Positions 13,692-21,821 of a stretch of 29,370 nt of DNA are shown piece by piece. Every line of letters begins with the position of its first letter. Positions within the stretch are counted from its first letter, which is position 1. The notes beneath the pieces were generated by a model. The model saw only the letters and a list, made by a program, of their open reading frames with translations. It searched no databases and was not told the origin of the DNA. The position numbers and the translations under genes are program-made. The stretch is taken from positions 1 to 29,370 of the forward strand of contig CAZTRF010000010.1 of assembly GCA_964616495.1 (NCBI GenBank), in the 5' to 3' direction. The stretch is from DAOSVX01 sp964616495. GTDB taxonomy: Bacteria; Bacillota_I; Bacilli_A; RF39; UBA660.

Positions 13692-15602
13692 TTAGGCAAT
13701 TAATAGCATTTCTTCTTGGGGACTTAATCCCTCTATTATCATTTTTTTAAACATTTTTTTATCTGGTAAATGAACCTTTTTAATAGTGTTAACTCTTCTT
13801 CCAGAGTTCATTATTTCCATTGGTAAAGCTTCTACTAAATCTTTTTTAGGTAGCTTATCAAATACATCTACTAAAACAGCTCCTTCATGTTCAGAAAGTG
13901 TTTCTTCAGCATCTTCTGTTTTTGTAACTTCTTCAGAATTAACAAACTCTAAATCATCAATTACTGGTATGTTTTCAGGAATAAAATCATTTTGTGGTTC
14001 TGGCTCTTCCATTACTATTTCTTCTTCTTTAGGTAGCTCTTCTTCTTGTTCATCTAAAGTAGGAAGCTCAATTTCTTCTAAAACCAAATGATTCGGTTCT
14101 TCTTCCTTTTCAGCAATAGATTCTAATGTAGGAACCTCATCAACCTCTTTTTTAGGATTATCTTCTAGTAATGATATGCCAGCTGTTGGTAATTCATAAG
14201 ACTCTGCCGATAGCTCTTCATAACTTGGAATATCAGTTTTAATTTCATTATTCTCTTTAGATACACGAGGCTCTTTCTTAGGACGAGTGCTATGTTTTGC
14301 CAATATCATATCATTTTGCATACCATAGTTTTCTAATTCTAAATCTTCACCACCAGCTAATAAGAAGCGATCAGTTTCGGCTCTGCTAATAGCTAGTTCA
14401 TATAATCTTTGTTTAGCCATATTATCTAATATTATTTTTTCACTATCTACTAATGCCTCTTGCTTTTCAGCTATAATAGCTTCAATATTACTAACCGCAA
14501 ATTGCCCTTTTTGAATCATCTCAGACTTTTCACGAGCACTTTCTGGTAACTTTTCAGCTTCAGCTATAGCAACCTGGTATCTTATTTGCAAATATAATAA
14601 TTCAACTATTTCAATTATCATATCAACATTTTTATTTAATTTTAAATTTGTTTTAATTTTAATTGAAGGAAGAGCATCTTTATTTGCATAAATCATTCTT
14701 CTAAGCCTATTTTCTGATGGTTTAGCCGCTTCAGCAACAAAATATGTTCCTATCTCTTCAGGATATTGTGGAGTTTCTTCAATTTCGCTCAAAACCTTTA
14801 ATTTTTCCACTAAATCTTCATATCTTTCAGTTTCACCCTTGCGATAAGCTTCTAAAGCTTTCTTTCTCAAACGATCTGGTGAGGTAGACAAGCGAGCAAT
14901 ACTTCTTTCACATTCTTCAATAGTCTTTTCTAAATAAGAAAATTTAGCATCATCAATAGCTTCTAATATTTCATCATTATAAGGACTAGTTTCTATTTTA
15001 TGATTTAAGTTTTCACTTTCAACAGTTAATCCTTGTACTTTTCCTTCTAAAGCTGCTCTTTTAGCTAAAATAACGGCTCTAGCCTTTACTAATTCACATA
15101 ATCTTTTTAAAAGATCTGACTTCTTTAAAGAAAATTCATTCAAATCCTCAGTTAAATCTATATGAGCTTGTTTTAATAATGATAAAGCTTCAGAAGTTGT
15201 AAAACTTTCTGCTTCATCAGCATATTGTTTGGTTTCATTATTTAAGACATTGCTACTTCTTCTAGTCTCACGGCTATCTCTTTCAACATTAAATAAGCTA
15301 GCTTGAATAATTTTTATTTCATCTTCAATTCTAGTTATTTCTTTATCATAAGCTACCAATTGATCATCATTTAGATTAATTACAGCGCCTAACCTTTGAA
15401 GCTCCTCAATATCTCTATCACGGGTATCAGTTTCTGAATAGTCAGTGTTTTTTATTTTTTCATTCAAAAGAGACCTTTCTGACTCCAAGGCTGTTTTTAA
15501 TGTTTGAACCTCTTCTAATCGTTCCCTCTTAGCAGCGACTATTCCTGGTTCTTTAGCTTCTTCGGTTAATTTATCTATTAAAGCTTGTCCATTACCATTC
15601 AT
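13692..15602 (-). CDS. Unknown 636-aa coiled-coil protein with long acidic region
   Basis: I recognise no family. Residues 1 to about 420 are rich in Glu, Lys, Arg, Leu and Ala with heptad-like spacing and only short breaks, so a long cytoplasmic coiled coil is likely. About 440-590 is strongly acidic and probably disordered. The last ~45 residues are a compact basic/hydrophobic segment (SGRRVNTIKKVHLPDKKMFK, then LSPQEEMLL) that could be a docking motif. No signal peptide or membrane helix is visible. ATG 15602 fits the AAGGAAGTGAG ribosome site better than GTG 15617, which abuts it. It heads the operon with the DUF1292 gene and rbr. A structural or scaffold role is only a guess from composition. 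Confidence 0.85.
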   Translation of the reverse strand: MNGNGQALIDKLTEEAKEPGIVAAKRERLEEVQTLKTALESERSLLNEKIKNTDYSETDTRDRDIEELQRLGAVINLNDDQLVAYDKEITRIEDEIKIIQASLFNVERDSRETRRSSNVLNNETKQYADEAESFTTSEALSLLKQAHIDLTEDLNEFSLKKSDLLKRLCELVKARAVILAKRAALEGKVQGLTVESENLNHKIETSPYNDEILEAIDDAKFSYLEKTIEECERSIARLSTSPDRLRKKALEAYRKGETERYEDLVEKLKVLSEIEETPQYPEEIGTYFVAEAAKPSENRLRRMIYANKDALPSIKIKTNLKLNKNVDMIIEIVELLYLQIRYQVAIAEAEKLPESAREKSEMIQKGQFAVSNIEAIIAEKQEALVDSEKIILDNMAKQRLYELAISRAETDRFLLAGGEDLELENYGMQNDMILAKHSTRPKKEPRVSKENNEIKTDIPSYEELSAESYELPTAGISLLEDNPKKEVDEVPTLESIAEKEEEPNHLVLEEIELPTLDEQEEELPKEEEIVMEEPEPQNDFIPENIPVIDDLEFVNSEEVTKTEDAEETLSEHEGAVLVDVFDKLPKKDLVEALPMEIMNSGRRVNTIKKVHLPDKKMFKKMIIEGLSPQEEMLLIA

Positions 15603-15632
15603 AAATAACCCGCTCACTTCCTTATTTTACTC

Positions 15633-15660
15633 ATTATAAGTTTAACATAACCATAGGCAA
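15633..15660 (-). promoter_or_regulatory. Promoter of the coiled-coil/DUF1292/rbr operon (TTGCCT-16-TATAAT)
   Basis: On the minus strand -35 TTGCCT (15655-15660) and -10 TATAAT (15633-15638) are 16 bp apart. The start codon at 15602 lies about 30 bases downstream. Confidence 0.7.
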
Positions 15661-15707
15661 AATGTCCACTGAATTATGTTCAAAACCACAAAAATTTATT
15701 TTATAAA

Positions 15708-15732
15708 CAAAAAACTGCAACTATTTGAAGTT
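15708..15732 (-). terminator. Possible second terminator downstream of rplQ
   Basis: AACTGCAA (15713-15720) and TTGAAGTT (15725-15732) form an 8-bp stem with one mismatch and a 4-base loop. On the minus strand it is followed by a T-run. It would back up the stronger hairpin at 15759-15788. Confidence 0.45.
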
Positions 15733-15758
15733 CTTTTATATATTTTTTGTAGTTTTAT

Positions 15759-15788
15759 AAAAAAAAGAATTAGTTTTATACTAATTCT
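15759..15788 (-). terminator. Terminator of the ribosomal superoperon, after rplQ
   Basis: AGAATTAG (15766-15773) and CTAATTCT (15781-15788) form an 8-9 bp stem leading into eight T on the minus strand. The rplQ stop codon (15776-15778) lies in the loop, so coding sequence and terminator overlap. Confidence 0.85.
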
Positions 15789-16114
15789 AATCTTACGGTT
15801 AGGGCATCGTCGCCAATACGTTCTTTGATTTTAATAATCCTTGTATAGCCACCAGCTCTATTTTCATATTTTGGAGCTAGTTCATCAAATACTTTTTTAA
15901 CAACATCTTTATCATTATTTAAGAATGCTAAGGCTTGTCTACGTGATACTAAAGATCCGTCTTTTCCATAAGTAATCATTTTATCTACAAATTTTCTTAC
16001 TTCTTTAGCTCTGGCTTCTGTTGTTACAACATATCCATATTCTATAACATTCTTTGTTAAAGAGGCTAAGATGCTTCTTCTAATTCTTGTTTCTCTGCTT
16101 AATTTACGATACAT
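15776..16114 (-). CDS. rplQ: 50S ribosomal protein L17
   Basis: L17 sits near the peptide exit tunnel. The 112-aa protein carries the family start MYRKLSRETRIRRSILASL (canonical: RKLGR-x-x-x-H-R-x-x-x-L), the TTEARAKEVRKFVDKMITYGK segment and the C-terminal GGYTRIIKI. The family length of about 120 fits. The AAGGAGG site overlaps the rpoA stop codon. It is the last gene of the superoperon and is followed directly by a terminator. Confidence 0.96.
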   Translation of the reverse strand: MYRKLSRETRIRRSILASLTKNVIEYGYVVTTEARAKEVRKFVDKMITYGKDGSLVSRRQALAFLNNDKDVVKKVFDELAPKYENRAGGYTRIIKIKERIGDDALTVRLELV

Positions 16115-16126
16115 ACTTTTTCCTCC

Positions 16127-17071
16127 TTAATCCTTAAATTCTAGTCCTATTTCACGGACTTTATCAATAACTTCTTTTAATGATTTTTTGCCTAAGTTAC
16201 GAATTTTTGCTACTTCAACTTCTCTTTTAGAAACTAAATCTTGAATGGTATGAATACCAGCTCTTTTTAAGCAATTATAAGCTCTTACTGAAAATTCAAT
16301 CTCTTCAATAGGGGTTTCTAAAGTTTTGGTAATGTTATCAACGGTCTTTTCAGCCATCATTCCACTACTTTTTCCTAATTCATTTAAATCACAAATGATA
16401 TTTAAATGTTCAATTAGAATACTTCCCGCTAAGGCCATAGCCTCTTGAGGAGTTATTGAACCATTAGTATAAACATTCATAATTAGTTTGTCATAGTTTT
16501 CATTTTGACCAACACGGGCACTTTCAACATCACAACTAACTCTTTCAATAGGTGAATAAAGTGAATCAATAGCTATTACTCCAACTTTAGTTTCTCCCAA
16601 TAATCTTTGATTTTCTTTTGAATCAACATAGCCACGACCATTACCAACGGTCATTTCCATGCTTAGTGATCCACCTTTAACAACATTAGCAATTACTAAG
16701 TCTGGATTAACTATCTCAATATCAGCATCTTTATCAATATCTCCTGCTAATACAGGTCCTTCTTTAGAAGCGGTAAGTCTGATGACTTTTGGCTCGTCAG
16801 AATGATTCTTTAAAACAACACTTTTTAATGCTAGAACAATTGTTGTAACATCTTCTAAAATACCATCTATTTTTTGAAATTCGTGTAAAACACCATCTAT
16901 TTTAACAGATGTAATTGCACTTCCTGGCATGCTAGATAGCATTACTCTTCTTAAAGCATTTCCTAATGTAGTTCCAAAGCCTCTTTCCAATGGTTCGATT
17001 TCAAATCTTCCATAATGATTACTCTCGACATACTCAGCTACTTTATAGGCTGGTTTTTCAAATTTTATCAT
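16127..17071 (-). CDS. rpoA: DNA-directed RNA polymerase alpha subunit
   Basis: RpoA nucleates RNA polymerase assembly and contacts upstream promoter DNA. At 314 aa it equals the B. subtilis length. The N-terminal assembly domain covers about 1-230 (EPLERGFGTTLGNALRRVMLSS, HEFQKIDGI). A linker leads to the C-terminal helix-hairpin-helix domain at about 245-314 (LKRAGIHTIQDLVSK, IRNLGKKSLKEV). ATG 17071 has GTAGGGG upstream; a longer in-frame start at 17116 overlaps rpsK and adds non-family sequence. It lies between rpsK and rplQ as usual. Confidence 0.97.
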   Translation of the reverse strand: MIKFEKPAYKVAEYVESNHYGRFEIEPLERGFGTTLGNALRRVMLSSMPGSAITSVKIDGVLHEFQKIDGILEDVTTIVLALKSVVLKNHSDEPKVIRLTASKEGPVLAGDIDKDADIEIVNPDLVIANVVKGGSLSMEMTVGNGRGYVDSKENQRLLGETKVGVIAIDSLYSPIERVSCDVESARVGQNENYDKLIMNVYTNGSITPQEAMALAGSILIEHLNIICDLNELGKSSGMMAEKTVDNITKTLETPIEEIEFSVRAYNCLKRAGIHTIQDLVSKREVEVAKIRNLGKKSLKEVIDKVREIGLEFKD

Positions 17072-17085
17072 TTTTCCCCTACTTT

Positions 17086-17469
17086 CTAATTTCTTGGTCT
17101 TTTTGGTGGACGACAACCGTTGTGTGGAATTGGAGTAACATCGCTAATAGCGCTTACTTCTAATCCGGCAGCTTGTAATGAACGAATAGCTGTTTCTCTA
17201 CCTGAACCTAAACCTTTAGCTAATACTTCTACTTTTTTAACTCCTTGTTCCATTGCTGCTAAGCCTGCTTTTTCAGCAGCAGCACCAGCTGCAAAAGGAG
17301 TTTTCTTCTTAGAACCTTTGTAACCAATTGTTCCAGCAGAAGCCCAACTAATTACATTCCCATCTTTATCAGTTATACTTACAACTGTATTATTAAATGT
17401 TGAATGAATATGTGCTATTCCTTCAGGAATACTTTTCTTTACTTTTCTTTTTCTTCTATTGTATGCCAT
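17086..17469 (-). CDS. rpsK: 30S ribosomal protein S11
   Basis: S11 forms part of the 30S platform near the mRNA exit. The 127-aa protein shows the family core: GIAHIHSTFNNTVVSITD, WASAGTIGYKGSKKKTPFAA, then GRETAIRSLQAAGL and the C-terminal DVTPIPHNGCRPPKRPR. The ATG lies one base after the rpsM stop. The ribosome site AAGGTGG is embedded in the last rpsM codons, implying coupling. Confidence 0.97.
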   Translation of the reverse strand: MAYNRRKRKVKKSIPEGIAHIHSTFNNTVVSITDKDGNVISWASAGTIGYKGSKKKTPFAAGAAAEKAGLAAMEQGVKKVEVLAKGLGSGRETAIRSLQAAGLEVSAISDVTPIPHNGCRPPKRPRN

Positions 17470-17470
17470 A

Positions 17471-17845
17471 TTATTTAGCCACCTTCTTCTTATTAGCTAC
17501 TACTTTTCCTCTACCTTTACGAGTTCTAGCATTTCTACTAGTTCTTTGTCCTCTAACTGGTAGTCCTTTTTTATGTCTTGTTCCTTGATAGCTATTGATT
17601 TCCATTTTATTTTTAATGCTCATTTGAACTTCTCTACGAAGATCTCCTTCAACGATATGGTTATCAATTTCAGTTCTAATAGCTGCTATTTCATCTTGAC
17701 TTAAGTCTTTTGTTTTTTTGTAAGGATCAACCTTAGCATTTGTACAAATTGTTTCTCCCAAATTTCTTCCAATTCCATAAATATATGTTAATGAAATTGC
17801 TATATTTTTATCATTGGGAATTTCAACGTTTTTAAATCTTGCCAC
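17471..17845 (-). CDS. rpsM: 30S ribosomal protein S13
   Basis: S13 is in the 30S head and contacts the P-site tRNA and the 50S subunit. The 124-aa form starts at GTG 17845 (Met-Ala-Arg-Phe), with TAGGAG overlapping the rpmJ stop. An in-frame ATG at 17890 lies inside rpmJ and would add 15 unrelated residues, so it is rejected. Family features are AISLTYIYGIGRNLGETIC, DLRREVQMSIK and the basic tail GTRHKKGLPVRGQRTSRNAR. Confidence 0.95.
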   Translation of the reverse strand: MARFKNVEIPNDKNIAISLTYIYGIGRNLGETICTNAKVDPYKKTKDLSQDEIAAIRTEIDNHIVEGDLRREVQMSIKNKMEINSYQGTRHKKGLPVRGQRTSRNARTRKGRGKVVANKKKVAK

Positions 17846-17855
17846 TTTCTCACTC

Positions 17856-17969
17856 CTATCCTTGGGTTTGTTTATGTCTTGGATTTTCACATATTACCAT
17901 GACTTTACCTTTTCTTTTTATAATCTTACATTTTGCACACATCTTTTTAACTGATGGTCTTACTTTCAT
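17856..17969 (-). CDS. rpmJ: 50S ribosomal protein L36, zinc-binding form
   Basis: This 37-aa gene lies between infA and rpsM, its usual place. The protein starts MKVRPSVKKMCAKC and carries the zinc ligands Cys11, Cys14, Cys27 and His32 of the Zn-containing L36 type. The C-terminus departs slightly from the usual HKQRQG (HKQTQG). Its TAG stop is part of the rpsM ribosome site. Confidence 0.96.
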   Translation of the reverse strand: MKVRPSVKKMCAKCKIIKRKGKVMVICENPRHKQTQG

Positions 17970-17986
17970 AAAATTTTCCCTCCATA

Positions 17987-18205
17987 TTATTTTCTATATA
18001 CTATTCGCCCATGTGTTAAGTCGTATGGTGATAATTCAATAGTTACAGTATCACCTGGTAAGATGCGAATCATATTCATTCGTATTTTACCAGAAACATG
18101 AGCTTCTATTGCGTAACCATTTTCAAGTTCAACTTTATATTTGCCTCCTGGTATTACTTCTAATACCTTTCCATCAAATTCAATTTTATCTTCTTTTTTT
18201 GCCAA
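17987..18205 (-). CDS. infA: Translation initiation factor IF-1
   Basis: IF-1 blocks the ribosomal A site during initiation. The 72-aa OB-fold protein matches the family throughout (EFDGKVLEVIPGGKYKVELENG, HVSGKIRMNMIRILPGDTV, ELSPYDLTHGRIVYRK). The start codon is TTG (Met-Ala-Lys-Lys), about nine bases after a modest AGAGTGA site that overlaps the map stop. A weak UUG start may keep IF-1 level low relative to its neighbours, which is inference. Confidence 0.96.
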   Translation of the reverse strand: MAKKEDKIEFDGKVLEVIPGGKYKVELENGYAIEAHVSGKIRMNMIRILPGDTVTIELSPYDLTHGRIVYRK

Positions 18206-18212
18206 ACTTTAA

Positions 18213-18959
18213 TCACTCTTTCGTTAAGATTTCGTAACCATTCTTGGTTACTAATACTGTATGCTCAAAATGAGCTGATGGTTTATAATCTCTTGTTATA
18301 ATTGTCCAATCGTCTTCCAACATGTAAATTTCTCTAGTTCCTAAATTTAACATTGGTTCAATTGCTAAAGTCATGCCTTCTTTTAAGGTTGACCCTTTAC
18401 CAGCTTCCCCATAATTAGGTATATCTGGATCTTCATGAAGTTTATATCCCACTCCATGACCAACTAATTCATGAACAATTCCTAAATTATGTTTCTTAGC
18501 AGCTTTTTCAATAGCATGGCTAATGTTGCCTAATCTAGCACCATCTTTTACTTCTTTTAAGCCTGCAAATAAGGCTTCTTCGGTCCATTTCATTAAGTTT
18601 TCTTTTTCTTTTGAAACTTCTCCAACTTTATAGGTCCCTGCTGAATCACTATGCATTCCCTCATAGATAACTCCAATATCAAGAGATACAATATCTCCAT
18701 TTTGAAGCTTCCTTTTGCCAGGAATACCATGAACAACTTCCTCATTTACTGATATACAGATGGAAGCAGGATAATCATATAGGTGTAGAAATGATGGTAT
18801 CCCGCCTTTACTTCTAATAAATTCATCTGCTATATCATTTAAATATTTAGTAGTAATTCCTTCTTTAAGTTTACTTTCTAAATATTTATGGGTTTGATAA
18901 TTGATTTTACCAGCAATACGCATTTTTTCAATGTCACTGGCACTTTTTATGCTTATCAT
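18213..18959 (-). CDS. map: Methionine aminopeptidase, type I
   Basis: MetAP removes the initiator methionine from nascent proteins in the cytoplasm. The 248-aa enzyme shows all five metal ligands: Asp94 (SLDIG), Asp105 (HSDSAGTY), His168 (GHGVG), Glu201 (AIEPML) and Glu232 (FEHTVLV), plus substrate-binding His78 (VVHGIP). There is no N-terminal zinc-finger extension. The GAGGAG ribosome site is formed by the last two adk codons, one base before the ATG region, so it is coupled to adk. The stop is TGA. Confidence 0.97.
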   Translation of the reverse strand: MISIKSASDIEKMRIAGKINYQTHKYLESKLKEGITTKYLNDIADEFIRSKGGIPSFLHLYDYPASICISVNEEVVHGIPGKRKLQNGDIVSLDIGVIYEGMHSDSAGTYKVGEVSKEKENLMKWTEEALFAGLKEVKDGARLGNISHAIEKAAKKHNLGIVHELVGHGVGYKLHEDPDIPNYGEAGKGSTLKEGMTLAIEPMLNLGTREIYMLEDDWTIITRDYKPSAHFEHTVLVTKNGYEILTKE

Positions 18960-18960
18960 T

Positions 18961-19599
18961 TTACTCCTCTATAAGTTTAGATACATCATTAAAGGTATCA
19001 AACTTAGATTCATGTGAACTAACTCTCTCTAAAACATTTAATTCTTGATAAAACTTTAAAATGTCAGTCACATTTTTCATATATGTTTGAAAACGATTCT
19101 TGAACGTTTCTTCGGTATCATCACTTCTAGATATTAGTTCAATGTGACAATCATCACATTTATTTTCCTCTTTAGGAGCCATTTGTTTAGAATACTTATT
19201 ATAACCACGTCCACATTTAGGACAAGTTATTCTTCCTAAAGCTCTTTTCATAGCCAATTCTTCATCTATTTCCAAGAAGACTGCCACTCCTAAAGGAATA
19301 TTTAATTTCTGACAAAGTTCTTGATACATAGCACATTGATTAAGAGTTCTAGGAAAACCATCTAATACTATTGGGCCTTTAATTGCACTTAATTTTTCTT
19401 CTAAAATTTTAAAAACAATTTCGTCAGGTACTAGGGCTCCACTTTTAAGCATAGCATCTAGTTCTTGATCTCCCGCTGCTACTTTTTCTCGCAATAAGTT
19501 ACCAGTTGAAATATGATTATAACCATATTTCTCTACTAATAGTTCACATTGAGTACCTTTACCAGCAGCTGGAGCCGCAATAAATATTATGTTTTTCAT
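18961..19599 (-). CDS. adk: Adenylate kinase with zinc-type LID and unusual P-loop
   Basis: Adk interconverts ATP+AMP and 2 ADP. The 212-aa protein has the NMP-binding region (STGNLLR), DGFPRT at 81-86, and a LID with four cysteines (Cys127, Cys130, Cys149, Cys152), as in Gram-positive zinc-containing enzymes. The P-loop reads AAPAAGKGTQ (8-17): the first and fourth positions, normally Gly, are Ala, while GKGT is intact. The start overlaps the secY stop (ATGA). Activity is likely but the P-loop is worth checking. Confidence 0.95.
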   Translation of the reverse strand: MKNIIFIAAPAAGKGTQCELLVEKYGYNHISTGNLLREKVAAGDQELDAMLKSGALVPDEIVFKILEEKLSAIKGPIVLDGFPRTLNQCAMYQELCQKLNIPLGVAVFLEIDEELAMKRALGRITCPKCGRGYNKYSKQMAPKEENKCDDCHIELISRSDDTEETFKNRFQTYMKNVTDILKFYQELNVLERVSSHESKFDTFNDVSKLIEE

Positions 19600-20867
19600 A
19601 TTTTTTTTGGTCTCCTTTTATAATTTCTACTAATTAAACTACTTTCTAATTGTTTATAAGTTTCAATTGCTACTCCAACGACAATTAAAAGTCCAGTTCC
19701 TCCAATTGTTACTGTGCTTCCTAAGTTTGACACTTTGGAAAAGATAATTGGAATAATGGCAATGATTATCAAGAATAATGTTCCTACAACAGTAATTCTT
19801 GATAAAACAAATTTAATATATGATGAGGTATCTCCTCCAGGTCTTACTCCTGGAATATAACCACCATTTTTATTTAAATTTTTACTCATCTCATCCGGAT
19901 TCATTGTCATAAAGGTCCAAAAATATCCAAAGAAGAATATTAAGGCCACATACAATATTAATCCAGTTGGAGTCGTATAATTGATGTATTTTTCAATAAA
20001 ACTAGTAAGTCCCGGTTTATTTGCAAATTCAGCTATTGTGGTTGGAATTGATATCAAGGTTGAAGCAAAAATAACTGGAATAACACTAGCTGGGTTTAGT
20101 TTAATAGGCAAATAAGATTGTCTTGCTCCGTATGCACTATTAGTTCTATTAGAATATTGAATCGGAACCCGTCTTTCAGCTTCTTGAATATAAATAACCC
20201 CAACTATAATTGCAAAATAAACTATCACAAATAAAGTAAAGAATAGAATGCCTAACCATAGATTACCACTTCCATTAGTTGGAACCAGTCCATTAAAGGC
20301 TGTTATAAACATTTGAGGAAGAGTTTGAATAATACCAGCCATAATTAATAATGATATTCCATTACCAATACCTTTGGCCGTTATTTGATCCCCTAACCAT
20401 AATAGAAAGGCTGTCCCCGCCGTTAGATAAATTGTGGTTTTTAAAATTAGCATTGGATCTTTACTACCTAAAAAAGCTATTGAAAAGACATATCCTTGAC
20501 CAAAAGCAAATAAGATTCCTAAATACCTAGTTATTTTATTAATCTTTTGTCTTCCTGCATATCCTTCTTCTTTTAAATCCTTAAAATAAGGAATAGCTAT
20601 TGCATCCATTGTTAATATTTGCGTAATAATAGATGCAGTTATGTATGGGGTTACCCCTAGAGCAAAGATTGAAAAATTCTTTAAACTACCTCCAGCCATC
20701 AAATTTAAGAGTTCAAGAAATCCCAATTCTCTAGTAATTTTTGTTGCTGAAGGAACAGTTATATTTGTTCCTACACAAAATATTAATAAAGCCATTAGGG
20801 TAAATAAAATTCTTTTTCTTAAATCTTTATTAGTTGGAGAAAATATTTGCTTTATTGCTGCAAACAT
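19596..20867 (-). CDS. secY: Protein translocase subunit SecY
   Basis: SecY forms the protein-conducting channel in the plasma membrane with SecE. The 423-aa protein has about ten membrane helices. Recognisable segments are NITVPS, FALGVTPYITASIITQ, the GYVFSIAFLG region, GNGISLLIMAGI, the cytosolic loop EAERRVPIQYSNR, PVIFASTLISIPTTIAEF and a C-terminal GTGLLIVVGVAIET. Its GAGGTGA ribosome site covers the rplO stop, and its TGA stop overlaps the adk start. The position after rplO is standard. Confidence 0.97.
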   Translation of the reverse strand: MFAAIKQIFSPTNKDLRKRILFTLMALLIFCVGTNITVPSATKITRELGFLELLNLMAGGSLKNFSIFALGVTPYITASIITQILTMDAIAIPYFKDLKEEGYAGRQKINKITRYLGILFAFGQGYVFSIAFLGSKDPMLILKTTIYLTAGTAFLLWLGDQITAKGIGNGISLLIMAGIIQTLPQMFITAFNGLVPTNGSGNLWLGILFFTLFVIVYFAIIVGVIYIQEAERRVPIQYSNRTNSAYGARQSYLPIKLNPASVIPVIFASTLISIPTTIAEFANKPGLTSFIEKYINYTTPTGLILYVALIFFFGYFWTFMTMNPDEMSKNLNKNGGYIPGVRPGGDTSSYIKFVLSRITVVGTLFLIIIAIIPIIFSKVSNLGSTVTIGGTGLLIVVGVAIETYKQLESSLISRNYKRRPKKI

Positions 20868-20868
20868 T

Positions 20869-21309
20869 TTAAATCACCTCAGCTTTTCCACCGGCGCTCT
20901 CTATTTTAGATACAGCTTTTGAAGAAAATCTTTGAGCTTTAATTGTAACTTTTTTGGTTAATTCTCCATAAGCCAATACTTTAATACCAGCTAGTTGTTT
21001 CTTAACAATACCCGTTTCTTTTAATAATTCAGGAGTAACTACATCTCCATCATTAAACCTATTTAAATCATTTAAGTTAATAACTTGATACTTAGTTTCA
21101 AATCTTGTATTGTTAAACCCTCTTTTTGGTATTCTTCTATATAATGGTGATTGTCCACCTTGGAACCAAGCTGGTACTTTTCCACCACTTCTAGCTAGTT
21201 GTCCTTTTTCTCCACGAGTAGATGTTTTACCCATTCCACTACCTGGACCACGACCAACTATTTTACGAGATTTCATTTCAGGAGATTTAACTAAATTATT
21301 TAGTTTCAT
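20869..21309 (-). CDS. rplO: 50S ribosomal protein L15
   Basis: L15 is a late-assembly 23S-binding protein. The 146-aa protein has the glycine/arginine-rich extension (GRGPGSGMGKTSTRGEKGQLARSGG), the GQSPLYRRIPKRGF motif, and the C-terminal beta domain ending in VSKIESAGGKAEVI. It overlaps the end of rpsE by 14 bp, with GGAGG inside rpsE. No rpmD (L30) lies between the two, although that is its usual place. Confidence 0.97.
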   Translation of the reverse strand: MKLNNLVKSPEMKSRKIVGRGPGSGMGKTSTRGEKGQLARSGGKVPAWFQGGQSPLYRRIPKRGFNNTRFETKYQVINLNDLNRFNDGDVVTPELLKETGIVKKQLAGIKVLAYGELTKKVTIKAQRFSSKAVSKIESAGGKAEVI

Positions 21310-21811
21310 TTTCTACCTCCGTATCTTTACCACGTAAGGCAGCTATTTTAGCAGCTGTTTTTTGTATTTTTAAAGCTTCCATAGTTGCTTTTGCAACATT
21401 AACTTTAGTATTTGATCCTAGTGACTTAGAAACAATATCTCTAATTCCAGCTAGTTCCAAAACGGCTCTAGCAGCTCCACCAGCAACTATTCCGCGTCCT
21501 TCTTTAGCAGGCTTTAGTAATACTTCAGCACAGCCACATTTACCAATAGCTTCATGAGGAATTGTTCTATTATCAACTAATGATACTTTGCAAACATTTT
21601 TGTTTGCCATTTGAATAGCTTTATTAATAGCTTCAGGTACTTCGTTTGATTTACCAGTTCCAATTCCTACAAGTCCTTTTTTATTTCCCACAACAACTGT
21701 TGCAGAGAACCTAAAATGACGTCCACCTTTAGTAACTTTTGTAACACGACCTATGTTAATAACGTTTTCAAATTCTAAAGTTTTCTTTTTTGAATCCATT
21801 TCTTGTTTCAT
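21296..21811 (-). CDS. rpsE: 30S ribosomal protein S5
   Basis: S5 takes part in decoding accuracy and mRNA unwinding. The 171-aa protein has the dsRBD-like N-terminal domain (INIGRVTKVTKGGRHFRFSA, VVVGNKKGLVGIGTGKSNEVPEAI) and the C-terminal domain (GRGIVAGGAARAVLELAGI, NVAKATMEALK). TAGGAGG, which includes the rplR stop, precedes the ATG by five bases. It is followed directly by rplO with an overlap. Confidence 0.97.
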   Translation of the reverse strand: MKQEMDSKKKTLEFENVINIGRVTKVTKGGRHFRFSATVVVGNKKGLVGIGTGKSNEVPEAINKAIQMANKNVCKVSLVDNRTIPHEAIGKCGCAEVLLKPAKEGRGIVAGGAARAVLELAGIRDIVSKSLGSNTKVNVAKATMEALKIQKTAAKIAALRGKDTEVENETK

Positions 21812-21821
21812 AATATCCCTC

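Noticed and set aside
17846..17890. 15-residue N-terminal extension of S13
   Set aside because: It overlaps rpmJ and is not part of the family; GTG 17845 has a good ribosome site.
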